Shown: positions 21,389 to 33,778, numbered from the stretch's first letter. The stretch is DNA of 64,000 nucleotides from Seminavis robusta (GCA_903772945.1 CAICTM010000123.1:1-64000); one strand, 5' to 3'. Notes: a model not told the origin generated them from the sequence alone. A program made the numbers and translations.

Positions 21389-24159
21389 GGCGGAAAAGTC
21401 CTTCAACGATACCAAATTGCAAACGGTACTTTTGCAAATCTTGGTACTTTCTTTAATAAAACTCGTGATCTGTTGAAGCTGAGTGTGGTTTGTGTGCACG
21501 TGGTACAGTCGTACCGGTACCTGGTACACCAGTACATGTATCAGTGATTTTCGCACGTCTCAATGTCATAGATTTGGGCTGGATGCTGGATGAGCTGCTG
21601 GCTGGATGAGCTGGATGTAAGTCAAAGAGTCAGAGCCACGGGCCTCACCCACGAGCATACCGTACCGTACTAGTAGCATAAATCTTTTGACACCGAGTGC
21701 GATTTACCTCAAAGTTCCGTACGAACCACCAATTTACACGACCACTCTCTAGCTCTCGTCAAGATGACGTTCACGTTGAAATTCCTCCTTCCGTCTGCTT
21801 CGATGCACACATGTCCATTCCTTTCTCCGGCTGCAAACCGCTGAATGACGGCCGACAAAGTCCGCGGTTCCATGCTTTAGGTGTTGATGCCATGGCTGTC
21901 AGGGTGAGTCAGGCATCATGTACAAGAGTAATGGGTTGATGGCCAGCACACAGTTCTGGCGGCAGTTTCGGAGCAACCGGAGAGAGAGCCTGATGCGAAA
22001 GATCATGGGTTCCCCGTCGGCTGTTGCGCAAAGCTAGGTGGCAGTTCGGAGCAACCGGGGTTGACGTGAGGTATATTGTTCGTCTGAGATTACCTGACGA
22101 AGCTGTGGCTAAAGTCGACATGCCACAAACCGCGGTTTTGGTTTCTCGAGTGCCCGGGTGCATGGCTGGGAAAGGAGCCTTCCGTACAATCAGGGCGCAA
22201 ACATGCAGATTTCTCAAGTTTGCTGGCATACCGTACGGCCCATACCGGTGACCACTCACTGCATCAAAAGCCCAAATGATTGACGATCGAGAAACTGTGT
22301 ACATATCTCCCTTGCTGCCGTTGCTTGCAATCGGTTTGAGTGAGAAACCTAGCGAAAAATTCACTCGCTTTGGACGCCGTGCTATCGAGGGTTCTCCTGG
22401 GAGACTACTCGGGTCAAACACCGGTTGGCACCGCGCACAGGATGAAACAACGTGAAAAGGATGAGATGAACTCCAAGCAATCCGACCGATTCGATTCATG
22501 AGCCTACGGGTCTCTTCCTCAGTCCATCTTCACCTCCCCAGAGGGAACTCTACGAAACGATGCAATCTTCAGAAGGCAAATTTTCAACCTGCAAATCTAG
22601 ATTCATTGGCTACCGTACACTGGATTGTCTCCTCCACTCAAGAGTGATAATACAGCTTCATGCCCCGGCAGATTGGAGCGATTTATCATGGCTGAGGGTT
22701 GACGGACAGCTTGTCGCAACACCGTTTTCCCTGAACACAAGCTTTGCAAATGTTGAAACCAATCCGTTCAAGGCCGTCTCCAATGCAAGCAAGTATGGGC
22801 AAATTGAGAGTCTGGTGACTCCATGCCAAACTAAAAGGGCATACTGGCGGCGGAGAAACGTGCCGTGCCACTGGCTTCCACGACGACGTTGCCTCTTCCA
22901 CTCGATTTTTGTACAACAATCAACACCCGTTGAGATGAGGTGATGGTATGCATGCAGATGAGGGCAATTGTATTCAGTTTCTTGGCTCCAGACCAATCTA
23001 TTCTCGGAGCTCCACCAAGAATTGCATAATTCTTGGACTCCTTCTCGTGACTATTACGTCCATACCTAATCTCAGCAAGGTGGCTGGCATAATGGAATCA
23101 TCAAGATTTGGACCTTCAATGGAACATGAGAGCTGTTGCAAACAACCCTCTTCTGAATCCAATCATGCTTCGGCTTCCTATTCTCCCATACTGGTATGGT
23201 ACACACTTTTGGACGAGACTCTGTGTGGCTGATGAACCCCCTGGAGCCAGAACGAAAACTCGTTTGGAACATGATGTCTTCCATCTGCTGATTCATTCCA
23301 AGGAGCAGATTAGAGACGTCGGATCAAAACCAAACGTGACAATCAACCAATTTGCATCACCACTTTCATCTTTGCTTTTCCTGTTTGTTTTTGAACATTG
23401 CAAACTATATCCGGAATGAAATCAAATCGTTAGGATTGAGGAGCTCCCTCAAGGAGAAAGCAAGGGAGCGGAAGCACTACTGACGTCGACGATGTGTTTC
23501 GTGCACTGCACTCAGATCCGGCTTCCATTTAAACCCGAGTTCTGTTCCTGCCAGGCCGAGTAACGGAGCGACTGGGTGCGGAAAGCTCTGCGGAAGACCA
23601 GAGAGATTGAACTCAGTGATGTCGAAGCTACTTCTGCACAACAGCTGTTCAACGTTACAACTCACCAACCCACAATCTTGCCAGGTGGAGGAGTTGACCT
23701 GTAAACCAGTACTCCAGTAAGTTTCTCAGTATGATATCCAGATCTAGTAGCTAGCTAGCTGGGCGGAAGGGGTTCGCATGCGCAGGGACCTTTTTTTCCA
23801 TAGAACTCTGCACGACCTTGGGCCACAGAATTGGCTGCTGTACCGGTGGCTAAGCAGAGGTTGTTTTTTGCTTGCTGTTGCAGTAAGTTTTGCTGAATTT
23901 TAAGCGCCGAGCAACTGCCACCACAGGACGCATCGCCTTGACTCTGTCGCCTCAATTTAGCTGACCATGGTGACTGCGAGTATGTTCGTACCGGTACGGT
24001 ACGCTTCTCTGTGTGTGTTTTCTTGGTTTCGCTCGGCTTGGCTTGGCTTGGCTTGGCTTACATCTATCTCCTCGTTGCTCTCTTTACAGAACCAAAAAGA
24101 AGCAGTGATCCGCCACACCAGATGGAAGGCGGAGATACGCGGAGGCAAGCGAAGAGGGC
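21389..24159. other. Repeat-rich intergenic region, no supported gene
   Basis: Frames up to 196 codons occur (minus strand 22499-21909) but show no domain and overlap antisense frames. Includes two partial copies of GGCAGTT(T)CGGAGCAACCGG near 21960 and 22040, a (GGCTT)n tract at 24035-24059 and GTACCGGTAC runs near 23985. I see no convincing gene. Confidence 0.45.
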
Positions 24160-24274
24160 ACAGATGACTTGAGGAAGGCCTGTCCCTTGGGATGATGAAG
24201 GTCGGTGTTGATGTCAGCACAAGAGCACATATGACTTGGGGAAGGGCTGCCCCTTCTCTTCTTCGTTGCGTTCA

Positions 24275-24429
24275 GCAAAGCACCCCGTCAGTCTGAAACA
24301 CAAGTCTGTTTCCTGCAATTGATATCACCTGATGATGAGATGCTCTAGAGTGTGCTACAGCTCTTCATTGTCAGGTTCATTGGTGGCACGAAATAGCCTT
24401 GCTTGGTTCATACTGACGCGGTGCTTTGC
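24275..24429. mobile_element. MITE copy 2
   Basis: Ends GCAAAGCACCCCGTCAGTCT and ACTGACGCGGTGCTTTGC in inverse orientation. Interior blocks GATATCACCTGATGA and GTTCATTGGTGG are shared with copies 3 and 4. 155 bp, no coding capacity. Confidence 0.8.
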
Positions 24430-24624
24430 TGAATCCAACAAAGAAGAGGGCACATAATAGAATGAGAGAATATGTGGCTTCTCCTTGCTATTCCCAGATG
24501 TACATGAGTCCAGCGTCTTGGAGGAATTGGACAAGAAGAAGGTGAGGATGCACCGAGTGACTCAGTCAAGGGACAAGAGCAAAGATGACTTGGGGAAGGG
24601 CTGTCCCTTCTCTTGTTGCAATCA

Positions 24625-24778
24625 GCAAAGCACCCCGTCAGTCTGAAGCACATGTCTGATTCCCACCATTGATATCACCTGATGACAAGTGCATCTACAA
24701 TGTGCTGCAGTTCTTTGTTGCCAGGTTCATTGTGGCACGAAATAGACTTGCTTGGTTCATACTGACGCGGTGCTTTGC
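24625..24778. mobile_element. MITE copy 3
   Basis: 154 bp with the same inverted ends (GCAAAGCACCCCGTCAGTCT and ACTGACGCGGTGCTTTGC). Very close to copy 2, as expected for a tandem duplicate. Confidence 0.8.
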
Positions 24779-24960
24779 TGAATCCAACAAAGAAGAGGGG
24801 GCATAACAGAATGAGAGACTATGTGGCTTCTCCTTGCTATTCCCAGATGTATATTAGTCCAGCATCTTGGAGGAATTGGGTAAGATGAAGGCGAGGATGC
24901 ACCGACTTACTCAGTCAAGGGACAAGAGCAAAGATAAACAGAGGGAAGGTCCTGCATTCT

Positions 24961-25122
24961 GCCAGGCATTCCGTAAGTCTGAAGCACATGTCTGATTCCC
25001 ACCATTGATATCACCTGATGACAAGTGCATCTACAATGTGCTGCAGTTCTTTGTTGCCAGGTTCATTGGTGGTGTTAAACAGAAACAGACTTGTTTGGTT
25101 CATACTGACGCGGATGCTTTGC
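24961..25122. mobile_element. MITE copy 4 (left end degraded)
   Basis: The right end ACTGACGCGGATGCTTTGC is intact; the left end has decayed to GCCAGGCATTCCGTAAGTCT. The interior is nearly identical to copy 3 over about 100 bp. Confidence 0.75.
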
Positions 25123-26012
25123 CAAGTGCACCATAGAAGCCCCGACCAGTGTCAAGAAAGCAAAACACACAACAGGCAGAACGTGTACATGTACGGGGAG
25201 ATCAGGTGCACGAGCAGGACGGAACATAATCTTTTGTTGGTTTGAGGGCATATAGATGAAGAAGATATCTCAATTCATTCACTGCAAAATGGTCAATGAA
25301 TCGAATCAGCCTACCTGACATCTCCATCACAAGGAGGTCGAACCGATCAACTCTAGATCTCCCCAAGACAAGCCGAGATGCGGGGGTTATTACTGCAGCA
25401 CATGAACCTCGCCATGGTTCGCTGCGGATGCCACGGACCAAACAGATCGTAAGGCTTGGTGATTCAGTTGCTCCATCGTAGCCAAACAGTTTTGGAAGGA
25501 GCGAAGACTAATGTCAATCTATCAGACTGCGACGATGCCGAGAAAGCCTCTTGGAGAAAATGGCCAGTTTTGATACAATTATACGTACGAGGCAGGAAGG
25601 AAACTCAAACAGGGGAGGCTGAAATTCTTCACGCACGACGCACACAGGGGACCAAACCACCCGCGCTGTTGAGATTGAACTCTGGGAACCACGAAGGAAT
25701 GATACCTTCGATTTTCAAAGATGTAATACAGTAAATTTTGGTGTTGCTCTGCTGCTATCTTTGTCCGTATTTTGCAGGGTGTAGAAACGTGGATCAGATA
25801 GTTTTGATTTTCGCCTACTACAGAGCATTCCCTGGAAGTCAAGTAATGAAACCAGGCAGGCAAATAGATTGCTACGATTCGCAGCGGACGGGTCCGGACC
25901 GAATGTACCCACTCCTAGCTATTACCCAGCTAGCCACACACCAATTTTTCGAATTATTGTCACAGCTCGAAGCTTCCAATGAATTTTCCAAATATCGTAG
26001 TAGCCTGTTGCT
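25123..26012. other. Intergenic, no gene seen
   Basis: Only short frames without recognisable domains or credible starts. Ends at the (CTAG)n run next to the small plastid-protein gene. Confidence 0.45.
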
Positions 26013-26039
26013 CTAGCTAGCTAGCTGCTAGCTAGCTAG
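26013..26039. repeat. (CTAG)n self-complementary tract
   Basis: CTAG repeats interrupted once (CTAGCTGCTAGCTAG). The tract overlaps the 3' end of the small plastid-protein gene on the minus strand, whose stop codon lies within it. Confidence 0.8.
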
Positions 26040-26386
26040 ATTCCGTCTCCACCCAAATCCTCAAACCTGGACTTCCATCTTGCCTTTTCTTGCTGAAGAG
26101 TGTTGAGGACGTGTTTGGGATTTTGGTTTTCCTGGTGCCATTCTTCAATAGGGCGGTAACCACCAGTTTTGGTTGCATTTTGGGTTTGGGTGTTTTCAGG
26201 TTCGGATGAGTGACTGTCGTCATCGTTAGCCATCCTTCTTTGAAAGCCACCTGGTCTTGCGATCGTCCCGACAAAGCATCTTACCTCACGAGCAGCCGTG
26301 GGCACGTGTTGCGGCACAAATGAGGTGCATTGTCCCCCCAACAAGATGAGGAGGCAAAGATTCAGCTTTCTAATATCAGAGATCAT
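26036..26386 (-). CDS. Small predicted plastid-targeted protein, unknown function
   Basis: Encodes 116 residues from the ATG at 26386; the longer frame opens with TTG. Residues 1-22 (K-L-N-L-C-L-L-I-L-L-G-G core) form a signal peptide with a cleavage site C-T-S | F-V-P-Q-H, a phenylalanine at +1 as in the diatom ASAFAP motif, followed by a Ser/Thr/Arg-containing transit-like stretch. The mature part is hydrophilic, with an N-T-Q-T-Q-N-A-T linker and a C-terminal segment (about 78-116) G-Y-R-P-I-E-E-W-H followed by L-Q-Q-E-K-A-R-W that looks like a conserved helical tail. No domain was recognised. It stands alone between repeats. Being real rests on the targeting signal and the protein-like tail. 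Confidence 0.6.
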   Translation of the reverse strand: MISDIRKLNLCLLILLGGQCTSFVPQHVPTAAREVRCFVGTIARPGGFQRRMANDDDSHSSEPENTQTQNATKTGGYRPIEEWHQENQNPKHVLNTLQQEKARWKSRFEDLGGDGI

Positions 26387-26498
26387 GGTCAACCGCCAGT
26401 GTTTTGAGGGCAATGGGTCAGGTACTGGTAACCGGTATTAGCCGACCGTTGTTGGGTGCAGAGAAAGAATGGCAGGAAAAAGATTTTAGAGGAATCAG

Positions 26499-26613
26499 GA
26501 AGAAAGGTTTAGAAGGGTAGTTGCGGTAAATATAGGGTTAAAGTTAAGCTTTACTCTCCATTTTTGTATGAAAACTATAATTTACCGCAACTTCCTTCAC
26601 TCCAAAGTTGTCT
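26499..26613. repeat. Short palindromic MITE-like element
   Basis: GTTGCGGTAAATATAG (26520-26535) is mirrored by CTATAATTTACCGCAAC (26575-26591) with one extra base. Outside these arms a further imperfect match (GGAAGAAAGG against CCTTCACTCC...CTTCC) extends the symmetry to about 115 bp. No coding capacity. Confidence 0.6.
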
Positions 26614-26963
26614 TCCTGGAGAAATCCAATCCTTACAAATTAGTTAGGATTTGTCATGGCTGTAGCTATGGCAGCTGCCGGTAGCTAGTCTAACTAACTC
26701 AGGGGTCCACTCTCCAGCGAGTATACTGTACATCGTAGTTCCTCACGCAAAAGTGAGAAAAATTGATTTTCTGACAGTGAAAAAACACGTTTTAACGCTG
26801 TGTAAAGTCTTATCCAAATCGGCTTGATCAGCCCAAGCAAGACGAGAGAGCCTCAGGCCCAGAACCGCGTCAACACTGATGAGCAGTCCATAACTCTAGA
26901 TAGCTTTAGTTTTACACAGCTGAGTTTGTCTAAGCTTTAGAGACAATCCTCGGGGGTAGGCGT

Positions 26964-26998
26964 CCCCGCCATTGCCAGGCATGCCTGGTATGGCGGGG
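26964..26998. repeat. 35-bp GC-rich near-perfect palindrome
   Basis: CCCCGCCAT and ATGGCGGGG enclose CCAGGCATGCCTGG, itself an exact palindrome. Only the tiny spacers TG and T break the symmetry. Could form a cruciform or a very stable RNA hairpin. No gene is clearly attached to it. Confidence 0.85.
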
Positions 26999-26999
26999 C

Positions 27000-28640
27000 G
27001 GGGTGGAAAATCGTCGGATTCTAGACTGAAGAACAGAGACAGGAGACAGGTGGCATCTCCTCCTTTTTTGCGCCCAAGAGAGAGACTGATTATGGCTTGA
27101 TACCGGGGCACTGCAACTGCCATTTTGTATTGTGTAGCTGTCGGTTTATCAAAGATTTGATTGCATGCTTTGTAGGGCCATCTCGTTTGGCAGAAGTAAT
27201 AAGAGTCAAGCAGAAGGGCTTCGACGGTGATATTTCGGGACAAGTCCAGTGCTGCCTCTATCACTCCTGGCATTCCTTAACGGGAAAGCGGTGCCCCACA
27301 CCTCTGAGAATGAACTAACCACGGAGCTAAGGAGAAGAGACATCAGGTTGAGCTCATGAAGTATGAAGTCTATGGCTCCCAAACTGCTCAACACTTTTTG
27401 CCGGATCCGTTTGGAAGAGACCTCTTGTGGTATGACTTCATTCTCATACCCTTGTCCCGAGATCGTTCAGAGGTGGATTGATGCTTCATATTTGCAGTTT
27501 TTTAATCGACGCATACAGAGTACAGGGGCTGCTGTGGGTAGGTAGGTGGAGCTATCCCTGACAGTGCTGTGCCATTGCTTTGGTTATGATTTGTGTTTTA
27601 ATTGCTGCCCTTTCGTTGCTTTTATGAAAACCACATTTCTCTTGGTATAGCGTATTTGATGAAGCCGGTGCGGTGTGGAGAACATCAGGTTTCTTCATGA
27701 TGGCATCGCCCTGATTCAAAGCACTGCCTAGCTTTTGATCTGCCCCTCAGCCGGAGCACAACTTGAGGGTTTGCTTCAGTGACTCCGAATGGATCTGTGG
27801 CTCTCCGGTAGAGATTGACTGACAAACAACACCCTGCTAAAAGACGTCTGCACCAAAATTCCGAGAAGGAATCTACTGTGCCTCTCTTGGGGTTCCAGAC
27901 TCCTCTATTACTCCAGTCAGAGGTATTGGTTGGTCGACATCAACACCGCCGTGCCCTGCATGGCTCGTCCATAAGAGCATGCAATGTCGCACCCACCCGG
28001 TGGCACAGCTGGGTAGTGGCGCTTGATGTTCCGCAGCCCTGCAAGAATGCTGATCGTCCAGTCAATTGCGGAAGCCGTCGTTTCCACGCACAGCGTAACC
28101 TTGCTGGAACCATGCATGAGATCGCTCATGGAGTCTAAAAACGTGGTGGCGTCGAGTAAGAAGGTCCGACTTCGCTCTCGTGGGGAAGAGGGAGAAGGCT
28201 CGGGGTCCACTATTGCTTCCCGAGGCCACGACTTCTACCGGGCACAGGACATGTGGTTGCCAGAGTGGAGAATTGGAAAAGTGTTGTCCAACGTGAGTAT
28301 CCTGCGTAATCTGGTTCTTCTGGTTCAAGCATCCCATGGAAGTAGAACGCCATCACGAGGAAGGGAGGATGGGGAACCCACGGCACCTTCATCAACACGG
28401 CTGCCTCGCCGTAGTGTTTGATGATGAGTGCCCCCGTTAGCAAAGCAATCAAGCAATGGTTACAAGTGTTTTGTACTATTCCGCGTCAATCAATCAAAAA
28501 GATACACCCCTGGGTTCCCCCTCCCTCACCGACTACCGTCGGAAAGCAAACCTTTGCTTCAAACGAATGGGTCAGGTTTCATGCTTTGACATGAGACATA
28601 CTCGCATGTAAACCTACACGACAATCCACGCTATCTAGCT
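27000..28640. other. Intergenic with a possible unrecognised coding segment
   Basis: Between 27815 and 28452 both strands carry overlapping frames of about 80-130 codons that read fairly protein-like. Examples are a minus-strand piece containing D-W-T-I-S-I-L-A-G-L-R-N and a plus-strand piece with a GTGAGT donor-like site near 28291. Neither strand shows a known domain or a complete structure, so no gene is called. Confidence 0.3.
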
Positions 28641-30129
28641 AGTGTCGAGGTGCCGTGGTGGAGAAAAGCAATGCCCAGGAAATCTTGAAAGTGAGGAGGC
28701 TGATCCAAATGAGTGCTTTGGCACTTGGCACGTACTTGTACCGGTACCGTTATTGGGATACGAAAATGGAAAAGCCACAACGAAGAGGTCAACGAAGAAT
28801 GATCTTTTTGTCGTAATTACTGGAAGCTCTTGGCGTTCCTTCGAACACTTGCGATTGACCCGTGCAGAATCCAACATATTTGATCGTGCTCTTGAAGCGT
28901 CGCTTGGAGAGTATGTGCCACTATGACATACTCGAGTACCGGTAGCTCCTACCTCCTACCGGTAGTACATGTATGTAGAGATGTAGAGGCTGGACCGTCA
29001 CTAGAGTCTAGCTAGCTCTTGAGTAGTTCTTTCGTTCTTTCTATTATGAACCTGGTTCGTACCTGGTACATAGCTTGCAGCATTAAATACTCGTGATAAT
29101 TAACGCTACGTGTACCGCTGCATCCGATTTGTACCTTAGATAGATGTTGAAAGAACGAAGAGGACTCACTACAGGTGATCTACAGTGACATGAAATGAAC
29201 CGAGGTGCGGGAAGGGGGTTTAGTAGAGTTCTGTAGGCGACTTATCAATTTATCTACTGAAGCCTGAAGCCTCCTCGGTTTCGTGGCATCGTTAAGAATC
29301 TGATGTTCAGGGTTCAGATGGGCCTTTTCAGCGCTTTTGCAGCAATGGAGACACAAGGTTTTTGAGGTATCTGACTAGGGTACGGTAGTGTCTAAAGAAA
29401 GTTTCATAGTTTGGGAAAATCTTCTTCAGAATGGTTCCAGGGAGAGACCATAGCATGTGGATGTGAAGGCAGATGCGGAAGAAGAGACGAGGGGAGGAAC
29501 TTGAAACCACCCCAACATGATACTGTCTGCCTTTCCTAAAATACTCTAGGAATGTTCAACCTTCCGATGTGCATGTGAGGTTCAAAAGGCAGCAGAGAGC
29601 GCGGAACAGAAATGGCTAGATTTGGTCTCGGCGTCTCGGCATGTGTGGACGACAGTGTAGAAGTGGGCGGGTCAGGGTCGTCTCCACAGCCGATATGGCA
29701 GCCCAACACGACACCCATTTCCCAGGAACGCATCATTACCAGGGCGTCTTTGTCCAGTACCAAAAGATCTCTGTCGCTGTCAAGAGAAGTGCTATAGTAT
29801 GCGGGAGGTCTCTAGCGTGTGCATATGGTATGCTTGTACGGTATCTTCTATGCTCCCTATCACTGATCAAGAGGAAAAGGGTTGCTGCATCGAAAGCCGT
29901 CCGGCAATCCTTATGGATCGACCTAGAGTACCAAAGTGCGAGTATGGGCCACGGTGCTACTTGGAGGTTACCACTGTTTGGGCTGGTGAATGGAACTGAG
30001 TGGGTGTTTCGCTCAGGTCTGCTGAGTGCGAGTCATACCCGGCTTGATGTTCGCCTGGAGGAGTTGGGACCAGATACAAGATGTGGTCTCACCGGGGCAA
30101 CAGTCAACTTATTAGGACCATGGTTTTGA
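28641..30129. other. Intergenic, only weak open frames
   Basis: The longest ATG-initiated frame is 162 codons (29641-30129, plus strand). It has no recognisable domain and is overlapped by an antisense frame, so it is not called. GTACCGGTAC palindromes occur near 28740 and 28945. Confidence 0.4.
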
Positions 30130-30735
30130 CTTCTGGCTCATCAGAGAGGGTGTGGGATCGCAGAACAAAAGAGGATGATATGCATCACGTACTACACTGA
30201 ATCGAATCGTCAACTGACCGAGTGGACAACCGAGTGGACAACCGGCCGAGTGGACAACCGAGCACCCTAAAGAGTACTCAAAATGTGTGAGCATCCATTG
30301 TGCACATATCCGCTTTGCGTACCTCTGGTTCATTGGAGAGGGAGCGTGCAATCACAGAACAAAAGAGGATGCTGTGCATCAGGTACTACAATGAATTCAA
30401 AAGAGGGCGAGGGTGCTGTGCATCAAATAGTACACTGAATCCTCTGGCCAAGTCGACAACCGAGCACCCTAAAGAGTACTCAACATGTGCGAGCATCCAT
30501 TTTGTACATATCCGCTTTGCGTACTTCTGGTTCATCGGAGAGGGGGCGTGCAATCACAGAACAAAAGAGGATGCTGTGCATCAGGTACTACAATGAATTC
30601 AAAAGAGGATGCCGTGAATCAATTACCAGGTACTACACTGATCCTCTGTCCGAGTCGACAACCAATCCCCCTAAAAGATTACTCAAAATGTGTGAGCATC
30701 CAGCCATTGGGCGCATATCCGCTTCGCGTCAAAGA
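30130..30735 (+). repeat. ~200-bp tandem repeat, about three units
   Basis: Units start at 30130, 30322 and 30524 with CTTCTGGTTCATCGGAGAGG or close variants. Each contains AATCACAGAACAAAAGAGGA, a CATCAGGTACTAC block, a CAACCGAGCACCCTAAAGAG block and TGTGAGCATCC...ATATCCGCTT. An internal short repeat, GAGTGGACAACC, occurs three times near 30220-30265. The reading frames across it are repeats rather than genes. Confidence 0.85.
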
Positions 30736-33700
30736 GTCCCCAACTCGGACTCGGTTGAAGAGATGGGAGGCGAGGTAGGACCTGATGCACACTCCATCAT
30801 GAAACTGTCAGTGGAATCAGGGTTGCTTGAAGGCATTCGATGACACTCAATAGTGTTACTGATACCTACATGTTGTGAAGTCTCAGTGCAGGCCCGAGTA
30901 GGGTTCCTGGATGGCCTCTAGGTTGTGCAAACCGCTCGCCTATCGGTACCGTACCGTTGATGGTGAGTGATTGTCCGGGCTGCTGGCTGAACATCGCTTG
31001 CTTGCAAAGCTTTGTGGGCTCGGCAGAGAAGGGTGCTGATCTCCCAAGCCAAGCAAAAGCATGCACGTACATAAACGCATACCACCTAGGAAGTACAGTA
31101 CACCGGCAATGATGGCCATGAGGCCATGGACCATGAAGGGCTGCCCCCGTGCCGCTATCGCCCAAGGGCTATTCAATCAACATATGTTTCGTGGATTTAG
31201 GCTTATCTGAAAAGGAATAATGAATACCTTCAGGCTTCTCTACTGGATTTTGATAGTGATCCCTCCAAGTCCACCATTTCCTCAAAAAAAAACAAATGGA
31301 AAGGCAATGAAGGTCTCATTTGTCGCAACTGGCCGCTGTGGAACTGAGACAACGTACTAGTACTGTAGCTTCTCGAGTGGTGGAGAAGAAAACAGTCATG
31401 CTGAGTGCGTTGCCCAACTACCTCCAGGAGCCGCTAATATGAAGCCACACACATACTAGCCAGTAGTCGCAAGCAAGAAGATACAATTCAAAACATCCTC
31501 TATAGCTCTACACAAGTGTAGTGTAGAAGAGATGAGGAATCGGTACCTCCGGGCGGCCTGGGTGCGGTGTCGCATCGATGCCTTTGTCGCTTGAGAGATT
31601 GTGCTCTGATGGAATGCTCCACTTCGTTGCTTCCTCCTCTTGATTTTCAAGCCTTTCCTCGCTGAAACGTTTTGCCGCCTTCGCAGTGGCCACGGGGTAG
31701 TTTTGTTGGTTGCAATCTTCAGGAGAGGCGCCATCTCGTCTCGCTAGAAAATGGCCACGAAAACCCTCCTACTCTGCCCCGTACGCAACAAGCGTTTGAC
31801 AGCTAAGCATCAAACTGAGAAGGGAAAAACTGCTCTTTTCGCAGCCCCACTTTGGATAGGATTCATTTAGATATCTCATCATGAACGGGGTTCAGCATCG
31901 TCAGTTGGCCTCAGAGAAGAACATTCATCACAAAGTCAGAGGTGAGCTTCCCTGCCAGCATTGCGGTTAGAGGGATTGTTCCCGCAGAATGCATGCCTTG
32001 GTTTCTGTGCTTCTTGCTGAATGCATTGACGGTGGCACACGGCTTGGCTGAAGGCACAAGACAGGCAGCTAAAGATCATTGAGAGGTCGAATCTCTTCAG
32101 AAAACTACCCACTTAGTTGAAGTTGACGAGGAGCATCTGCTTGGGCTAGATGTACTTTCCATTCTACGCGACTACGACAAATTTTGCATCAAATTGGGAT
32201 ATCCGTCTTGCCAACAAACGACAGCAATTGACATTGCGTCCATTGTGCGTGGGGTTGAGAGAGGACATACGCTCAAATGTTATATATACACGGGCTCTAC
32301 AGCAATCCATCTATTCATCCGGTACCCAGTGTCATCCGATATCAGTTTCATGGATAGCGCCGATTCATGACGTCAAAGCACAGAGGATATGCATGGTATT
32401 GTGCCATTAAGAATTTGCCAATTGTTGTCTTGCACTGAACCGAGGTCCTGGCAGTTGCCCAACCCAATCAATCCTCCGATGTAGGAGAACATACGGAAGA
32501 TTTGGTCCCTTCCTTTGGAATCTTACATAGAAAGAGGACCTTGTCATGGTACTGTCGTAACCAGAGATGTCTGGGCAAGATCAGGGAGATCCGGACAGAG
32601 CGGAAGCGGGCGTGCTCCAAAGGGATGGCGCTCCTCTCATCATGTCGCTGTCAGTATGCCCATCCAGTCCTTACAGGCTGCCCGGAGTCTGATCAGAGAT
32701 CGCAGTCGAACCCAATCCAATCGAATACAGCCCATCCATGAGACTATATGGCCACAACGAACCTCTTCAACTGCCACCAGCGTCCTGAGAAGCATTTTTG
32801 GTCCGGCAAACTTCCGAGTCGAGTCGAGTCGGCTGCTCTGCCCAAGAGCGGCCTCCAGAGTCTCCCGGAAAACCTACGTTGCCAGGGCAGCTGAGCTGAG
32901 CACGGCCCTCATGGGTTTCAAAGAAACCTACAGCAGCGTTTTGTCCAAAGAGAGCGCGTCAGAGGACCAACCGTTCGACGATGACAGGCAACGCCTGATT
33001 TCCCGAGTCCGGACCTGGTACCGGCACGTGTTGGCTCGCTGGTCGATCGAGGGATCTCGAGTATCGCATCCAGGAATGCACCAATCGACAACAGACTCGC
33101 AATGGAGTTGATGGATCCAACCTCAATTCATTGGCAGATTCCCCGAGCACTTTGGCCAAGAACCGCCCGTGCCCTCGGTCTTTCTTGGTATGGAGTTCAG
33201 CTCCTTCATCAAATGCAAGCAACAATCAGCCAGGTTCGCTGTCCAAAGGCCCCGGTCATGTCCTTGGGTTTGTCAAAGCTTTGTCCGATGCTTGGTTGCA
33301 ACGTGTAAACGGTAGAAGGGAGGGACGACATGGAGTCAATGCCGGGGAGGAAGGAGTCCGGATTTGCAAGAAACAAGTCGAAGGGCCTCTCTTGCACAAG
33401 ATGGTTTGTCTTCGTGTATCTAGACTATTGGACTGCAACGAGAGCATGGTTGCTGGCTCTGAACCACTAGCTAGAGCTCGCGGTTGAGCCAAGTAGAGCG
33501 AGGGGTAAGGATCCCAAACCATTCATGTGGGAGGAGAGGCCAGTCCCGACGTTGGTTGGATCACACTGGTATAAACAATAAAGAACGGTTGGTCTTGCTG
33601 GCGACCGAGTAAAAGACGCCGCCAAAAGAGGATCCATGGGCGGTTTCATAGGCTCAAAAATGGGAAGGTTGGGCCAAAGCATCACCCCTCAGCACACCCA

Positions 33701-33748
33701 GCCAAGAGCAATCTGCGAAATGGTAACCCTTGACAGGGAAATAGAGTT
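30736..33748. other. Intergenic, no recognised gene
   Basis: Several frames of 80-200 codons occur (for example 32515-33111, plus strand) without recognisable domains, complete gene structure or known signals. Parts of 32800-33490 read somewhat protein-like in shifting frames, so an old gene remnant is possible. Confidence 0.35.
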
Positions 33749-33778
33749 GTCCTGTTGTATTGTATTGTATTGTATTGT
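33749..33778 (+). repeat. (GTATT)n microsatellite
   Basis: GTATT repeated five times in TTGTATTGTATTGTATTGTA. It is followed by two copies of CTTGACTTGGGGATTG at about 33793-33828. Confidence 0.85.

Larger units (their letters stand above)
24160..25125 (+). repeat. Tandem array (~345-bp unit) containing three MITE copies
   Basis: A unit of roughly 336-350 bp is repeated nearly three times. Each unit carries a block GACTTGGGGAAGGGCTGTCC, one MITE (starts 24275, 24625 and 24961) and a spacer with GGCTTCTCCTTGCTATTCCC. The MITE and its flank were amplified together, so the array arose by segmental tandem duplication rather than by three independent insertions. Confidence 0.75.

Noticed and set aside
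21909-22499. 196-codon minus-strand frame
   Set aside because: No domain, a non-ATG-dependent frame, overlapping antisense frames and internal short repeats; probably chance.
32515-33111. 198-codon plus-strand frame
   Set aside because: Composition and lack of any motif or gene structure do not support a gene; left as unexplained.
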